NCBI GenBank assembly: GCA_034509755.1
Contig: CM067552.1
Coordinates: 16,339,001-16,403,000, forward strand
Direction of reading: 5' to 3'
Length of the DNA stretch: 64,000 nt
Origin: Anisodus tanguticus
Taxonomy: Eukaryota; Streptophyta; Magnoliopsida; Solanales; Solanaceae
In this document: positions 42,631 through 52,139 of the stretch, in pieces
Layout of the letters: every line of letters begins with the position of its first letter
Numbering within the stretch: position 1 is the stretch's first letter
Made by a program: the position numbers and the translations under genes
The notes under the pieces: model-generated
The model's database searches: none
Told to the model about the DNA's origin: nothing
What the model saw: the letters and a program-made list of their open reading frames with translations, nothing else

Positions 42631-45600
42631 AGAAATCTGGAAAGACTTCTCGGTAGATAGTAAACTAGATTGTAACTCAGAAATTAGTTACAAAGATTTA
42701 GAAAATAATTCAGAAATTAGTTACAAAGAACTAATGGAAACTAGCGCATCTAGCTCTAGTCCCTTCCAGAGAACTACTGGAGAGAACATTACTGTAAACA
42801 CTAGTACAGGTAATGTACCTAGAAGACGTGTATTTAGAACAGCAGAAGAACCTGTACAACAACAGGTTAGACCATCAGGTAAAAGACTACCTCTAGAAGA
42901 AAATATAACCCTCCAAGAAGGAGGAAATAGAGGAAATTTTTTGAATATAGCAGCACATGATCCCCAGAGATGGAATTCCGTAATTGACTTATGGAAAGGT
43001 ATCGTGGTAGCAGACTATATACAAAGTTATGTAGAAACAGACCCTGAGACGATGTATAAATATTTAGAAACATTCTTAGGAGAATCTACTAAAGCTTTAT
43101 GGGAAGCATACAAAGTAAATTTCCCAGAAGAATTCCACCAGCTGGTATCTATGGGATCAAACCCATACAACTTCACAAATAAGATACATACTCTTATTAC
43201 TGGTGAAGACCCGAATAGTGGATTAGTAGTATTACAGAAGAATGCGTTAATTAAGTTAGAACAACTTAGCATTAGTAATTGGATTTACATAAAGAAATTC
43301 TTAAATGATTTCTTTTATTACTGTACGATCAGCGGTAACTCGTTTGATCAAGACTTAGGTAAAAAGCTCTTTAATAAATTGCCAGGAGCTTTGGGTAGAG
43401 AAATAGAAGACCGTTGGGGAAAGCGGGAAGGAATAATACAAAACCCTCACGCTAGATGGTCCATAGGACATAGAATCCAACACATAATGGAGATTCTGCA
43501 GGAAAAGTGTACTAACCTGCAAATACAAAAACAACTTAAACAAAATGAGTTAAGTTTTTGTAAAAGCGTTATTTACACTACGCAGAGTTACGACAAAGAC
43601 CCCCAGAAAAGAAAACCCTATAAGAAAAAGAAGAAGTATGGCTATCAGAATTACGACAGATATGATAAAAAGAAATACTATCTTAGAAGATCGACAGCCA
43701 AAAAACCGTATTTAGACAAAAACAAACATATACGGAAATATAGAAATGATAGGACATATAAAAACAGACTAGAATGCTTCACTTGTGGTAGCATAGAGCA
43801 CTTAGCCAATACCTGTCCAAAAAGGATAAATAATAATACTAAGAATGCTCAGTTAATAGAAGACTTCCAGGAAACTTTAATTAGTGTAGATGAATATATG
43901 TCAGATACCGAAAGCATATATTCAATAGTAAGTATACATGAAGAAGGAAATAACCAGATAGACTCCTCAGACTCTGAAGCTGATAACTTCATTAATGAAA
44001 TAGGAATAGAACAGTTACAGTTAAGCGAAGACTTAAATAATTTGGTAAATACTGCTATAGACTGCGATCATGATTTCGAGAAACATAAAGGCATAGATAG
44101 CATCGCATGTTGTATCTGCAGATGGTTCCCTAGCAGAAGCAAAAGGGCCAAATGTAGCAAGTGTTACATGGAAGGATGTATAACATGCCTTCAGAAAGAA
44201 CTAAATATCACCATAGGAAAAAAAGAAGTCTTAGAAAAAATTAGAGAACAAGATGTCATAGACCCAACTATAGCAATAAGAAAAATGACTTTAGAAACAA
44301 GAGTAAATACTTTAGAAATGAGACTTTCTAAACTAGAAAAAGGAAAACAAATAGATTTAGATAATAATTCTTCAGACGAAGAACAACTAGAAGGAGAAGC
44401 TGAAGCCTCTTCAGAACTAATGAATAGATCTTTAATTTGCAACGAAGACAAAAAGTTTAGTTCGTTAAGACTATTAACTAAAATAAAAATTAAAGACTAT
44501 GAAATTACTACTTTAGCATTAATAGATACAGGCTGTACAAGTAGTATACTGAATAAAAAGATTGTTCCTAATACTCTAATTAAGACTTTAGACAAGCCGT
44601 CTTCAGCAGTGCAGATGGATGGAACCCATAACTTCTATAGATATTATCTGCAAGAAGCAACCATAAGTTTTATTAATACTTGCGATAAATTCTATAGTCC
44701 CAGTTATAAGATTAATAAGATTTTAGTACGAGATTTAAATATCAATACAGACTTTATTATAGGATTGGATTTTCTGCTCAACAACAATGGTAGCTGTACT
44801 ATCACTAGAGATGGAATAATATTTCAGAAAGATAGTACCTATTCCCCAGTCCAGACGCAGAAAGTAGAAACGAAAATAGTTCAAGCCTCTCAAATAAATA
44901 AAATAAATCAAAAAGATAGTTGTTGTAAAGACTGTAATGGAAGTGAAAAATATTGTTGTCAGAATAGCAACAAGCTAGAATTAGAAGATATAGATGAATT
45001 TCTAGAAAACACAGATTATTTAGAAAAGAATTATACTCTAATAGACTTAGATACTGACTTCTATAATTTCCAGAAAGGATTAGACAAAATAGGAATCATT
45101 AAGGATAAAACAGACTTGGACAATATAGTAAAAATCTTAGACGAATTAGAAATAATAGGTGAGAAACCTCTCAGACATTGGAATAATAATAAAATTCTCT
45201 GCGAATTAGATATTATTAATCCAGAATATATTATTAAAACAGCCTCTATAGAATCAACCAACAAAGACTTAGAAGACTTTAAAATACAAATCAAAGAACT
45301 TCTAGATTTAGAAATTATAAGAAGATCCACTTCAAAACATAGGTCGGCAGCCTTCATAGTAAGAAACCATTCTGAACTAGTCAGAGGTAAGGCTAGAATG
45401 GTCATTAATTACAAAAGTCTTAACGACAATACACGAAGTGATGGTTATAAATTACCAGACAAGACTGAATTAATCAATAGAATTCAAGGTAAGACCATTT
45501 TTAGTAATTTTGACTGTAAGTCAGGATATTGGCAGGTCAAGATGCACCCGGCCAGTATAGAATGGACGGCCTTCACTTGTCCAGAGGGACATTTTGAATG

Positions 45601-46543
45601 GTTAGTAATGCCATTCGGCTTAAATACAGCGCCACCAATTTTCCAGAGAAAAATGGATGAAATTTTTGGTGATTATAAAAAATTTACAATAGTTTACATA
45701 GATGATATCTTAGTTTTCTGTAATAATATGACTGAACACCTAGGACATCTTCAGACGGTATTTAGACTTTTTGTTAGTAACGGTTTAATTATTAGTAAGA
45801 AAAAGATGGTATTATGTAAACAATACATAGACTTTTTAGGGGTAACCATTGGGGAAGGAAAAATTAAGCTTCAACCCCATATAGCTAAAAAGGCATTAGA
45901 CATGCCAGATAAATTAGATAATACTAAAGACCTGCAAAAATTCTTAGGTATTTTAAATTATGCAAGAACTTTTATTAAAGATATAGGTAAGGTTGCAGGA
46001 CCTTTATATTCCAAGACTGGCTCTACAGGTCAAAAACATTTTAACGCCGAAGACATAAAAATAGTTAAGCTCCTTAAACAACAGATCCAAAACATTCCGG
46101 ATCTAAGTCTGCCTTTAGAAAATGACTATCTGATCATAGAAACAGATGGAAGTTTTGAAGGATGGGGCGCGGTGTTAAAAGCAAAAACTAACAAATACTG
46201 TAGTAAAACCTCAGAACGAATTTGCGCTTATCAGAGTGGCAAGTATAAAGAGAAAGGAAATATGAGTAGCATAGACGCAGAAATCTTGGCAGTAATATAC
46301 GGTCTTAATGCTTTTAGACTTCATATTTTAAATAAACCAGAAACATTGATTAGAACTGATTGTGAAGCAATAGTAAAGTTTCACCAGAAGATCAATGACA
46401 AAAATAGTAGTAGACGTAGATGGCTCAACTTTTTAGACACAATATCCATTTATAATCTAGTGTTCGAACATATTAAGGGTAAGGACAATAATCTAGCAGA
46501 TCAGTTAAGCAGATTAAAACTCACTACTAGTAAGAAGAATTAA
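42623..46543 (+). CDS. Pararetrovirus polyprotein: coat, protease, reverse transcriptase, RNase H
   Basis: 1306 residues with no stop or frameshift. About residues 100-380 are the coat region. A CCHC knuckle CFTCGSIEHLANTC starts at residue 385. A second Cys motif at residues 496-523 has the spacing C-X2-C-X11-C-X2-C-X4-C-X2-C, characteristic of badna- and tungroviruses. The aspartic protease has ALIDTGCTSS (Asp 635). RT has ARMVINYKSLND, FSNFDCKSGYWQVKMH, MPFGLNTAPPIFQRKMD and YIDDILVF (Asp 1027-1028). RNase H keeps its acidic residues (ETDGSFEGWG with Asp 1175, IDAEILAV, RTDCEAI, NNLADQLSR). N-terminal residues about 18-40 contain an imperfect 11-residue duplication. Catalytic residues all look intact. 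Expression in the plant is not shown. Confidence 0.95.
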   Translation: MFEEIWKDFSVDSKLDCNSEISYKDLENNSEISYKELMETSASSSSPFQRTTGENITVNTSTGNVPRRRVFRTAEEPVQQQVRPSGKRLPLEENITLQEGGNRGNFLNIAAHDPQRWNSVIDLWKGIVVADYIQSYVETDPETMYKYLETFLGESTKALWEAYKVNFPEEFHQLVSMGSNPYNFTNKIHTLITGEDPNSGLVVLQKNALIKLEQLSISNWIYIKKFLNDFFYYCTISGNSFDQDLGKKLFNKLPGALGREIEDRWGKREGIIQNPHARWSIGHRIQHIMEILQEKCTNLQIQKQLKQNELSFCKSVIYTTQSYDKDPQKRKPYKKKKKYGYQNYDRYDKKKYYLRRSTAKKPYLDKNKHIRKYRNDRTYKNRLECFTCGSIEHLANTCPKRINNNTKNAQLIEDFQETLISVDEYMSDTESIYSIVSIHEEGNNQIDSSDSEADNFINEIGIEQLQLSEDLNNLVNTAIDCDHDFEKHKGIDSIACCICRWFPSRSKRAKCSKCYMEGCITCLQKELNITIGKKEVLEKIREQDVIDPTIAIRKMTLETRVNTLEMRLSKLEKGKQIDLDNNSSDEEQLEGEAEASSELMNRSLICNEDKKFSSLRLLTKIKIKDYEITTLALIDTGCTSSILNKKIVPNTLIKTLDKPSSAVQMDGTHNFYRYYLQEATISFINTCDKFYSPSYKINKILVRDLNINTDFIIGLDFLLNNNGSCTITRDGIIFQKDSTYSPVQTQKVETKIVQASQINKINQKDSCCKDCNGSEKYCCQNSNKLELEDIDEFLENTDYLEKNYTLIDLDTDFYNFQKGLDKIGIIKDKTDLDNIVKILDELEIIGEKPLRHWNNNKILCELDIINPEYIIKTASIESTNKDLEDFKIQIKELLDLEIIRRSTSKHRSAAFIVRNHSELVRGKARMVINYKSLNDNTRSDGYKLPDKTELINRIQGKTIFSNFDCKSGYWQVKMHPASIEWTAFTCPEGHFEWLVMPFGLNTAPPIFQRKMDEIFGDYKKFTIVYIDDILVFCNNMTEHLGHLQTVFRLFVSNGLIISKKKMVLCKQYIDFLGVTIGEGKIKLQPHIAKKALDMPDKLDNTKDLQKFLGILNYARTFIKDIGKVAGPLYSKTGSTGQKHFNAEDIKIVKLLKQQIQNIPDLSLPLENDYLIIETDGSFEGWGAVLKAKTNKYCSKTSERICAYQSGKYKEKGNMSSIDAEILAVIYGLNAFRLHILNKPETLIRTDCEAIVKFHQKINDKNSSRRRWLNFLDTISIYNLVFEHIKGKDNNLADQLSRLKLTTSKKN

Positions 46544-46578
46544 ATTATACTAACGATGTCTGTTTCTTTTTTAGCAGT

Positions 46579-47910
46579 ATGAGTACATCCAAGCAGACCC
46601 AACAAAAAGACAAAGGGAAAGGCCCAGCCAAACCCGTAGACAAAGGGAAAGGCCCAGCCAAACCCGTAGACGAATATAGACAAGCCATGTTGGGAAACCT
46701 GAATTTCAGGCCCATGGCCCAAATTGAGACACCAGTATTAGAAAGAATTTACTTCGGTAAGAATAATTTAGTTTCTTTCCCTCCATCTAACATGACTTTT
46801 AAAGTTTTGCCAGATTATGTAATTGACAGACATCAAAGGTGCATAGTAGACAACTTGTGGATAGCCCACAACCGGAAAGACAACAGCCATTTTGTGGCAA
46901 CTCTAAATAGTACTTGTTTTTATTTTCATGAGAAAAACCTGGACAAAAAATTTTAATTTTATGTTGTTGTCCATGGAAAGACAAACGGTATTTTTCAGAC
47001 TTGGATAGAAGTAGTAGACTCTATAAAAGATTTTAAGACTCCCTTATTTAAAGGATTTAACGTTTTCACAGAAGCTTTAGAATATGCCCGAGGAACCCTC
47101 GAACCTAACTACTATATTTCTCCAGCACTCAAACACCAAACAAACCAGACACCCCAGTATAACATACAAAGAGACACAGATAAAATCATCTTTTGCGATC
47201 ATTGTAGCACAATGACCGAAGCTTTCAAGAGATTGAACCAGACAAAAGAAGAACTCCAGAAACAAAACATACACCTTCTGGAAAAAGTCTCACAATTAGA
47301 ATTAATCCTCAGACAAAACCAGTTAAAACAGGCTCAAACTCAGGTTTCTCCATCTCCTTCAAAAATGGATGAGACAGGTTTGCATTCCCTTCTGAATGCA
47401 AAGAAACCTATTGTATCAGGTATGGATACAACTAGTCCGGTGCAAACGGTTGCCGGTAAAGACTCATCAAATCCGTTGATGGCTGTCACTTTGCCAAAAA
47501 GTGAACAAGAGGAAGCCACTTCCTCAAAGACTAGACGTAAGCTCCCCCAAACTCTCACAGGATCAACATCCCGAGCACGGAGCAGACAGACAAAGAAAAA
47601 ATCACAGATAAATATAGAAAAAGTAATTAAAGATACTCTCGAACAATTGTTCAGAGAAAAAGAATCATCTCAGACCCAAGAACCAGAGAAAAACATATAC
47701 GTCACTTCGGTAGAATTTACAGAACCAAATCCTACTCCAGTTTCTCAAAACCCAGGACAAAGTTCGGGAAGGAACGATGAAGACATATACCATGTTTCAG
47801 AGACCAGTTCAGACCAATCAGACTATGACCAAGAAGCACAGGATCCAAATGATGCTTATGATTCAGGCATGAGTTTTGATTCAGTGGCCAGACATAATTT
47901 GGACACGTAA
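46579..47910 (+). pseudogene. Pararetrovirus viroplasmin/TAV-like ORF, broken by one stop
   Basis: One reading frame of 444 codons with a single internal TAA at 46954-46956. The N-terminus contains an exact tandem duplication of the ten residues DKGKGPAKPV. Just after the stop lies a Cauli_VI/viroplasmin domain (YVVVHGKTNGIFQTW, FKTPLFKGFNVFTEALEYAR). A coiled-coil stretch follows (about 47212-47330), then a basic, Ser-rich region and an acidic tail. In caulimoviruses this protein forms inclusion bodies and reactivates translation of downstream ORFs. Badnaviruses lack it. The stop separates the start codon from the domain, so this copy probably cannot make the full protein. An internal ATG at 47212 opens the last 232 codons. 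Confidence 0.85.
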
Positions 47911-48336
47911 AAAGACAAATCAGAAAAAGCAACGAATAGCATGCAAAGCTAGACAATGCCAGATAAAGACAGATAGAGACAGGCCGAAAGCAGCCGAAAG
48001 TAGCAGACAAGATTAAAAGGAGAAAGGACAACGCATCTTTTAACTTTACGGAAAGCAGATGCCAGCAAAGCAAGACGACAAAATAAATAAGAAAATTTTC
48101 AAAAAGCAAAAGCGACGATGGGGCCCACAGCGCACCCGGCATACACTTTTGAAGATTCTTTTTTAGTTTGAAATCCGCAGCTGAAGTCCGGATGATATTA
48201 TAAATATCACCCTCCAGACACACACATGGAGGAGAAGAAAAAGGAAGAATCCCCTCACTAGAAGAAATCCTCCACCTTCTCTCTAAATGTTTTCTTTTTC
48301 CCCATTTCCCATTGTATAAACTCCCCCACATGTAAG
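47911..48336 (+). promoter_or_regulatory. Pararetrovirus promoter (U3-like) region
   Basis: Non-coding DNA between the last ORF and the right repeat. Two TATA boxes are visible: TATAAATA at 48199-48206 and TATAAA at 48315-48320. A start about 25-32 bases after the second would fall at 48340-48347, close to where the repeated sequence begins (48337). The first would start transcripts about 107 bases earlier. The region is present only once in the integrant, on the right side. Confidence 0.7.
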
Positions 48337-49094
48337 ATAGTTTATTTCTTGCATTCCCCCGTAGCGGTAGCAGTTTCCGGGACTCCCGAAAGGGAAACCT
48401 CCTTGTACTTCTAGACATGTAAGTCTACTATTCAGTAGTTTATCTCCTACAATGTAAATTATGTTTAAAGTTTTTTTATAAAAATCTTGCAGAATTGCAA
48501 GAAGTTATGTTATTATAGTTATGATTATTTTCATCATGAATCTTGAGTTACTGTTATAATCACTGCCATGAATATCTGAAATTACTGTTGAAATCTTTAT
48601 CATAACATGCCTAGACACGGTTATCTTCTTGACTTAGTATATGGTTATCTGATAAGCTCCGTTATGGCCTCCATGGATTAACCTGTAAATTCCTATGTCA
48701 ACGGTGGTTGATTATTGGCCTGTTAATGTCCGCTGAAGGACTGTTGTGGCCGCTTTTGGGTGTGGTTAAAGACGATTGCCATAGCGTGGGTAAGGCTTAG
48801 AAGAAGAGATGAACAGTTAAGAAGAAGAAGTGAATAAGTATAGTATGTTAAAGATTAAATAGTAACAAAAATATGAAATAGCAGGGATGATGAATAGTAA
48901 CCTAGGACTAATGACTGGACAGAGTCCAGATTAAAAAAAAAAAAATTTAATTAATTATTTCATACAGGAGATAGACTTTGAATCAAAGACTTATATGAAT
49001 AGAATGTTACAAGAAGGGAGTACCGAGTAGGACTACACACCATACTTGCATATCCTCTATTGAAATATTCTATTGAAATACTACCCCCCTTATA
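48337..49094 (+). repeat. Right terminal repeat of the pararetrovirus
   Basis: 758 bp, matching the left repeat closely. It is preceded directly by the viral promoter region and ends where the primer-binding site would start; the following sequence is not viral. An apparent 228-codon minus-strand frame overlapping this region has no family resemblance and is not annotated. Confidence 0.95.
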
Positions 49095-49795
49095 CTCTAT
49101 GATATCATGACACATCTTACTATACTGAGATTGTTCAGAACATTCTTCGAGTCTTTCTAATGATATCTTTAGGTCGCTAGGTGGAGCGACGTTCTGGGAT
49201 CGTTCACTAAAGCACTTGGGATCATGGTACATTAGATCAATCTTTACCTTCCTTTATAACACATAAGTCAAACGAACACACATAACAAACAACAAATAAT
49301 ATGTCGAGCCTCAACGGGTCTCGTTCCGGATGATAATTATCGAGCCACACACGGGCATCATATACAACTGATATCTGCCAGACTAGTGAGCATGTAACTG
49401 CCAGACTAATAAGCATGTACCGGCCAGACTTGTGAGTCTATAACGACCAGATTGATGCCACACGGGCCATCAGTTGTAAATAATACACATGCACATACAC
49501 ATTCAAGAATTTCCTTGTTAACTTGGGGAACATACATATGATTCTTATTCAATCGTTCATGTGGGAAACTAGTCCATTCAATATGTATATAACTTATGGA
49601 TTGCTCATATGACAGAATCTGATGTTTGTATTTGACATGGATCTTTACATAGTCAAATGAGAACTTAATAAGATACGAATGACATCATATGGAAGGAACA
49701 CTTTGTATAGATAGGGAGCTTGTGATACTTTATTCTTTGGAACTCATATAGAGGAAGAAACATATTACTAGACCTCATGTTAATGAATACGATAG
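49095..49795. other. Right flank of the viral integration, LTR-like
   Basis: About 700 bp without coding features. It contains repeated phrases such as TGCCAGACTAGTGAGCATGTA / TGCCAGACTAATAAGCATGTA / GGCCAGACTTGTGAGTC at 49376-49442, typical of Gypsy LTRs of this family. It may be the continuation of the LTR interrupted at 39616. It ends at GATAG, the target duplication of the next element. Confidence 0.45.
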
Positions 49796-50705
49796 TGTCA
49801 CACCTCAACCTTATGGGGTGTGGCCAACACCCGGTGCCTAAATAGCCAGAGCGTACCATCTGGGTATCATAACTTGAACATATAACCGTGTGGGCAGACA
49901 AGGCCTCATAACAACAATCATAAAAGGAATTTGAATAGAATGACCTGTATATATATATATAAACACAAAGTCGATAAGGCCACAGTCAACAACAACAGAA
50001 GGGCCTTGGCCATAACAACAACTGTACATCAACCACTAGTCTGCAAGCCTCTAAGAGTAATATAATATGCCATCAGATCGAGACAAGGCCCCGCCATACC
50101 CAAAATAGATATAAACATATGTAGCATAGCCTACCACTCTCTATACAACAACTCAGGAAGACAAGAAGTGCGACAACCAACTGCAAAATTGTACAACTAC
50201 TGTGGAGGTGCGTCTATCTGTCTACCTGCACCTGCGGGCATGAACCACAGCACCCCAACAAAAGGCTGTCAGTACGAAAGAATGTACTGAATATGTAAGG
50301 CATGTAAAGCATGTATATAAGAATGTAAAGCAAGAAAAAGGTACAAAAGTCAACCCGAAACTCAAAACTGCCACTGAAGGCGTACAATAGATATATTCAT
50401 GATCATATGCATAGTAGTAAATTCGGACCACTCTATAGGGCCATATAATATCATATCAAGCCTCTTTGTGGGGCGAATCATCATAACGTACCCAACTGCA
50501 GTGGTATGCACATATAAGTATCGTACACGGCCGACTATATCACAACTCGATAGAAAATAGATACATATATATATACAATGCATGAAAGACCTCAAGGGAT
50601 ATCATAAACAAGATCGGAGTGACTTAAGGTCGATATCCTCCGATTATCGATATGTGGCTACGTACATCAACCTTTATCAACCAACAAGAAATATATATAA
50701 AGTAC
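49796..50705 (-). repeat. 3' LTR of the Gypsy element (truncated)
   Basis: 910 bp matching the inner part of the 5' LTR (60099 to about 61071), from TGTCACACCTCAACC to ATATATATAAAGTAC. At 50705 the match ends abruptly and joins internal sequence (minus strand TTCGAGGACGAAATT). About 1.1 kb of the LTR start plus the usual polypurine tract are therefore deleted. Confidence 0.8.
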
Positions 50706-51086
50706 GATTCTTAAAAATTTCGTCCTCGAATGTTGAAGTAGCATAACTTAGAATTCTAACTCTTAAGATTCTTAAAATTTTCGATAGAGTTTCCTTTGTA
50801 AAAAAGACTATACAGAACCTGTCAAGCCATCATAAAACATATATAATGCCACATAGGACCACACAATAGCATAATACAACAATACCGACCCCACACAACT
50901 GTCCATCTATTCAGAAATAAAAAAGATTAGCTATAACTCATCTCAACTGTCAAATGTCAAAATCTGGGTTGCGTTCGTCACATCTGTATCGACAACATTT
51001 CCTATACAAGGCATACAAGACAAGCTTCATATATAAGATAGGAATACGGAAATCATATCGCACAAGTGTCAATATAAAACTGTAGT

Positions 51087-52000
51087 CTAAAACAAGTGAG
51101 GATATCTAGATTTTATGTCCTCATCAACTTCCCATGTCATTTCTTCTGCATTATTGTTCCTCCACAACACTTTAACAGAGGCTACTTCTTTTATCCGTAA
51201 CTTGCGGACCTGACGATCTAAGATAGCAACCAGAATTTCCTCATATGACAAGTCCTCAGTGATCTGAATGTCCTCTATAGGGAAAATATGGGAGGGATCA
51301 CCTATGCACTTCCGAAGCATTGATACATGAAACACTAGATAAACCGCTTCCATCTCTAGGGGTAGCACAAGCCTATAAGCTACCCGACCAATCATCTAAA
51401 CAATCTTATACGGTCCGACATACCTGGGGCTAAGCTTGTCCTTCTTGCCAAATCTCATCACGCCCTTCATAGGCGATATATTCAAGAACATCCAATCACT
51501 AATGGAAAATTCTAGGTCTCGGCGTCGAACATCTGAATTAGACTTCTACCGACTCTGGGCAGTTAACAATCTCTCTTGAATTAACTTTACCTTCTCTACC
51601 ACTTGTTGTACCAAGTCAGGTCCCAATCACTTTGCTTTACCCACTTCAAACTAGCCGATAGGAGACCTATATTTCCGCCCGCCTATACAAGGCTTCATAA
51701 GGAGCCATATTAATGCTGGAATGATAATTATTATTATAGGAAAATTCAATAAGTGGCAAATGATCTTCCCTACTCCATTTGAAGTCCAAGACACAAGCTC
51801 GTATCATATCTTCGAGTGTCTAAATAGTGCGCTCGGCATGTCCGTATGTCTGTGGATGAAAAGTTGTATTGAGATTAACCTGAGTACCCAAACCTTTCTG
51901 CAAAGATCTACAGAAGTTAGTTGTAAACTGGGCACCTCTGTCCGATATAATAGAAACTGGAATCCCATGAAGCCGAACTATCTCATTGACATATTAAATA
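51087..52000 (-). pseudogene. Gypsy integrase and chromodomain-like C-terminus
   Basis: On the minus strand from 51993 down: YVNEIVRLHGIPVSIISDRG, FHPQTYGHAERTI (then a stop), and EDMIRACVLDFKWSREDHLP. These are the Gypsy integrase core. The last frame, 51395-51087, gives AYRLVLPLEMEAVYLVFHVS, MLRKCIGDPSHI and a chromodomain-like ending RNNNAEEMTWEVDEDIKSRY. Stops separate the parts. Confidence 0.88.
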
Positions 52001-52134
52001 AAGCTCCACCACACATTACATTTAACTAGAGAATTCCAGCAAATAATATCAAAAAAGTTAAAACAAAATATCAAGACAAAAAGTGCTAAGTTAACAACAC
52101 TTAGAATCACATACATAATCTGGAAGCTTCATCA
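51994..52134 (-). repeat. Truncated 3' LTR of the nested Copia element
   Basis: 141 bp, matching the first half of the 296-bp 5' LTR (57691-57830), from TGATGAAGC to GGAGCTTTATTTAA on the minus strand. The second half of the LTR is absent; Gypsy integrase sequence follows directly, marking a deletion junction. Confidence 0.88.
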
Positions 52135-52139
52135 TTCCT

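Larger units (their letters stand above)
39617..49094 (+). mobile_element. Endogenous pararetrovirus (Caulimoviridae), near complete, more than one genome length
   Basis: An integrated plant double-stranded DNA pararetrovirus. A direct repeat of about 760 bp (39617-40377 and 48337-49094) gives a unit length of 8720 bp. Between the repeats are the tRNA-Met primer site, three small ORFs, a movement protein, a coat-protease-RT-RNase H polyprotein, a viroplasmin-like ORF and a promoter region. There is no integrase, and the repeats lack TG/CA ends, so this is not an LTR retrotransposon. The sense strand is strongly A-rich, with ATA, AGA and TTA codons favoured, unlike the two host genes. The movement protein and polyprotein frames are intact; ORF3 has no ATG and the last ORF has one stop. 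No target duplication is visible. The genus cannot be fixed from sequence alone. Confidence 0.95.

Noticed and set aside
47732..48418. 228-codon minus-strand frame across the viral promoter and repeat
   Set aside because: Antisense to the viroplasmin tail and non-coding leader; no family resemblance; composition explained by the opposite strand.
39617..49094. LTR retrotransposon interpretation of the 9.5-kb repeat-flanked element
   Set aside because: Repeats lack TG...CA ends, there is no integrase and no target duplication, while a 30K movement protein, a badna-type Cys motif and a viroplasmin domain are present.
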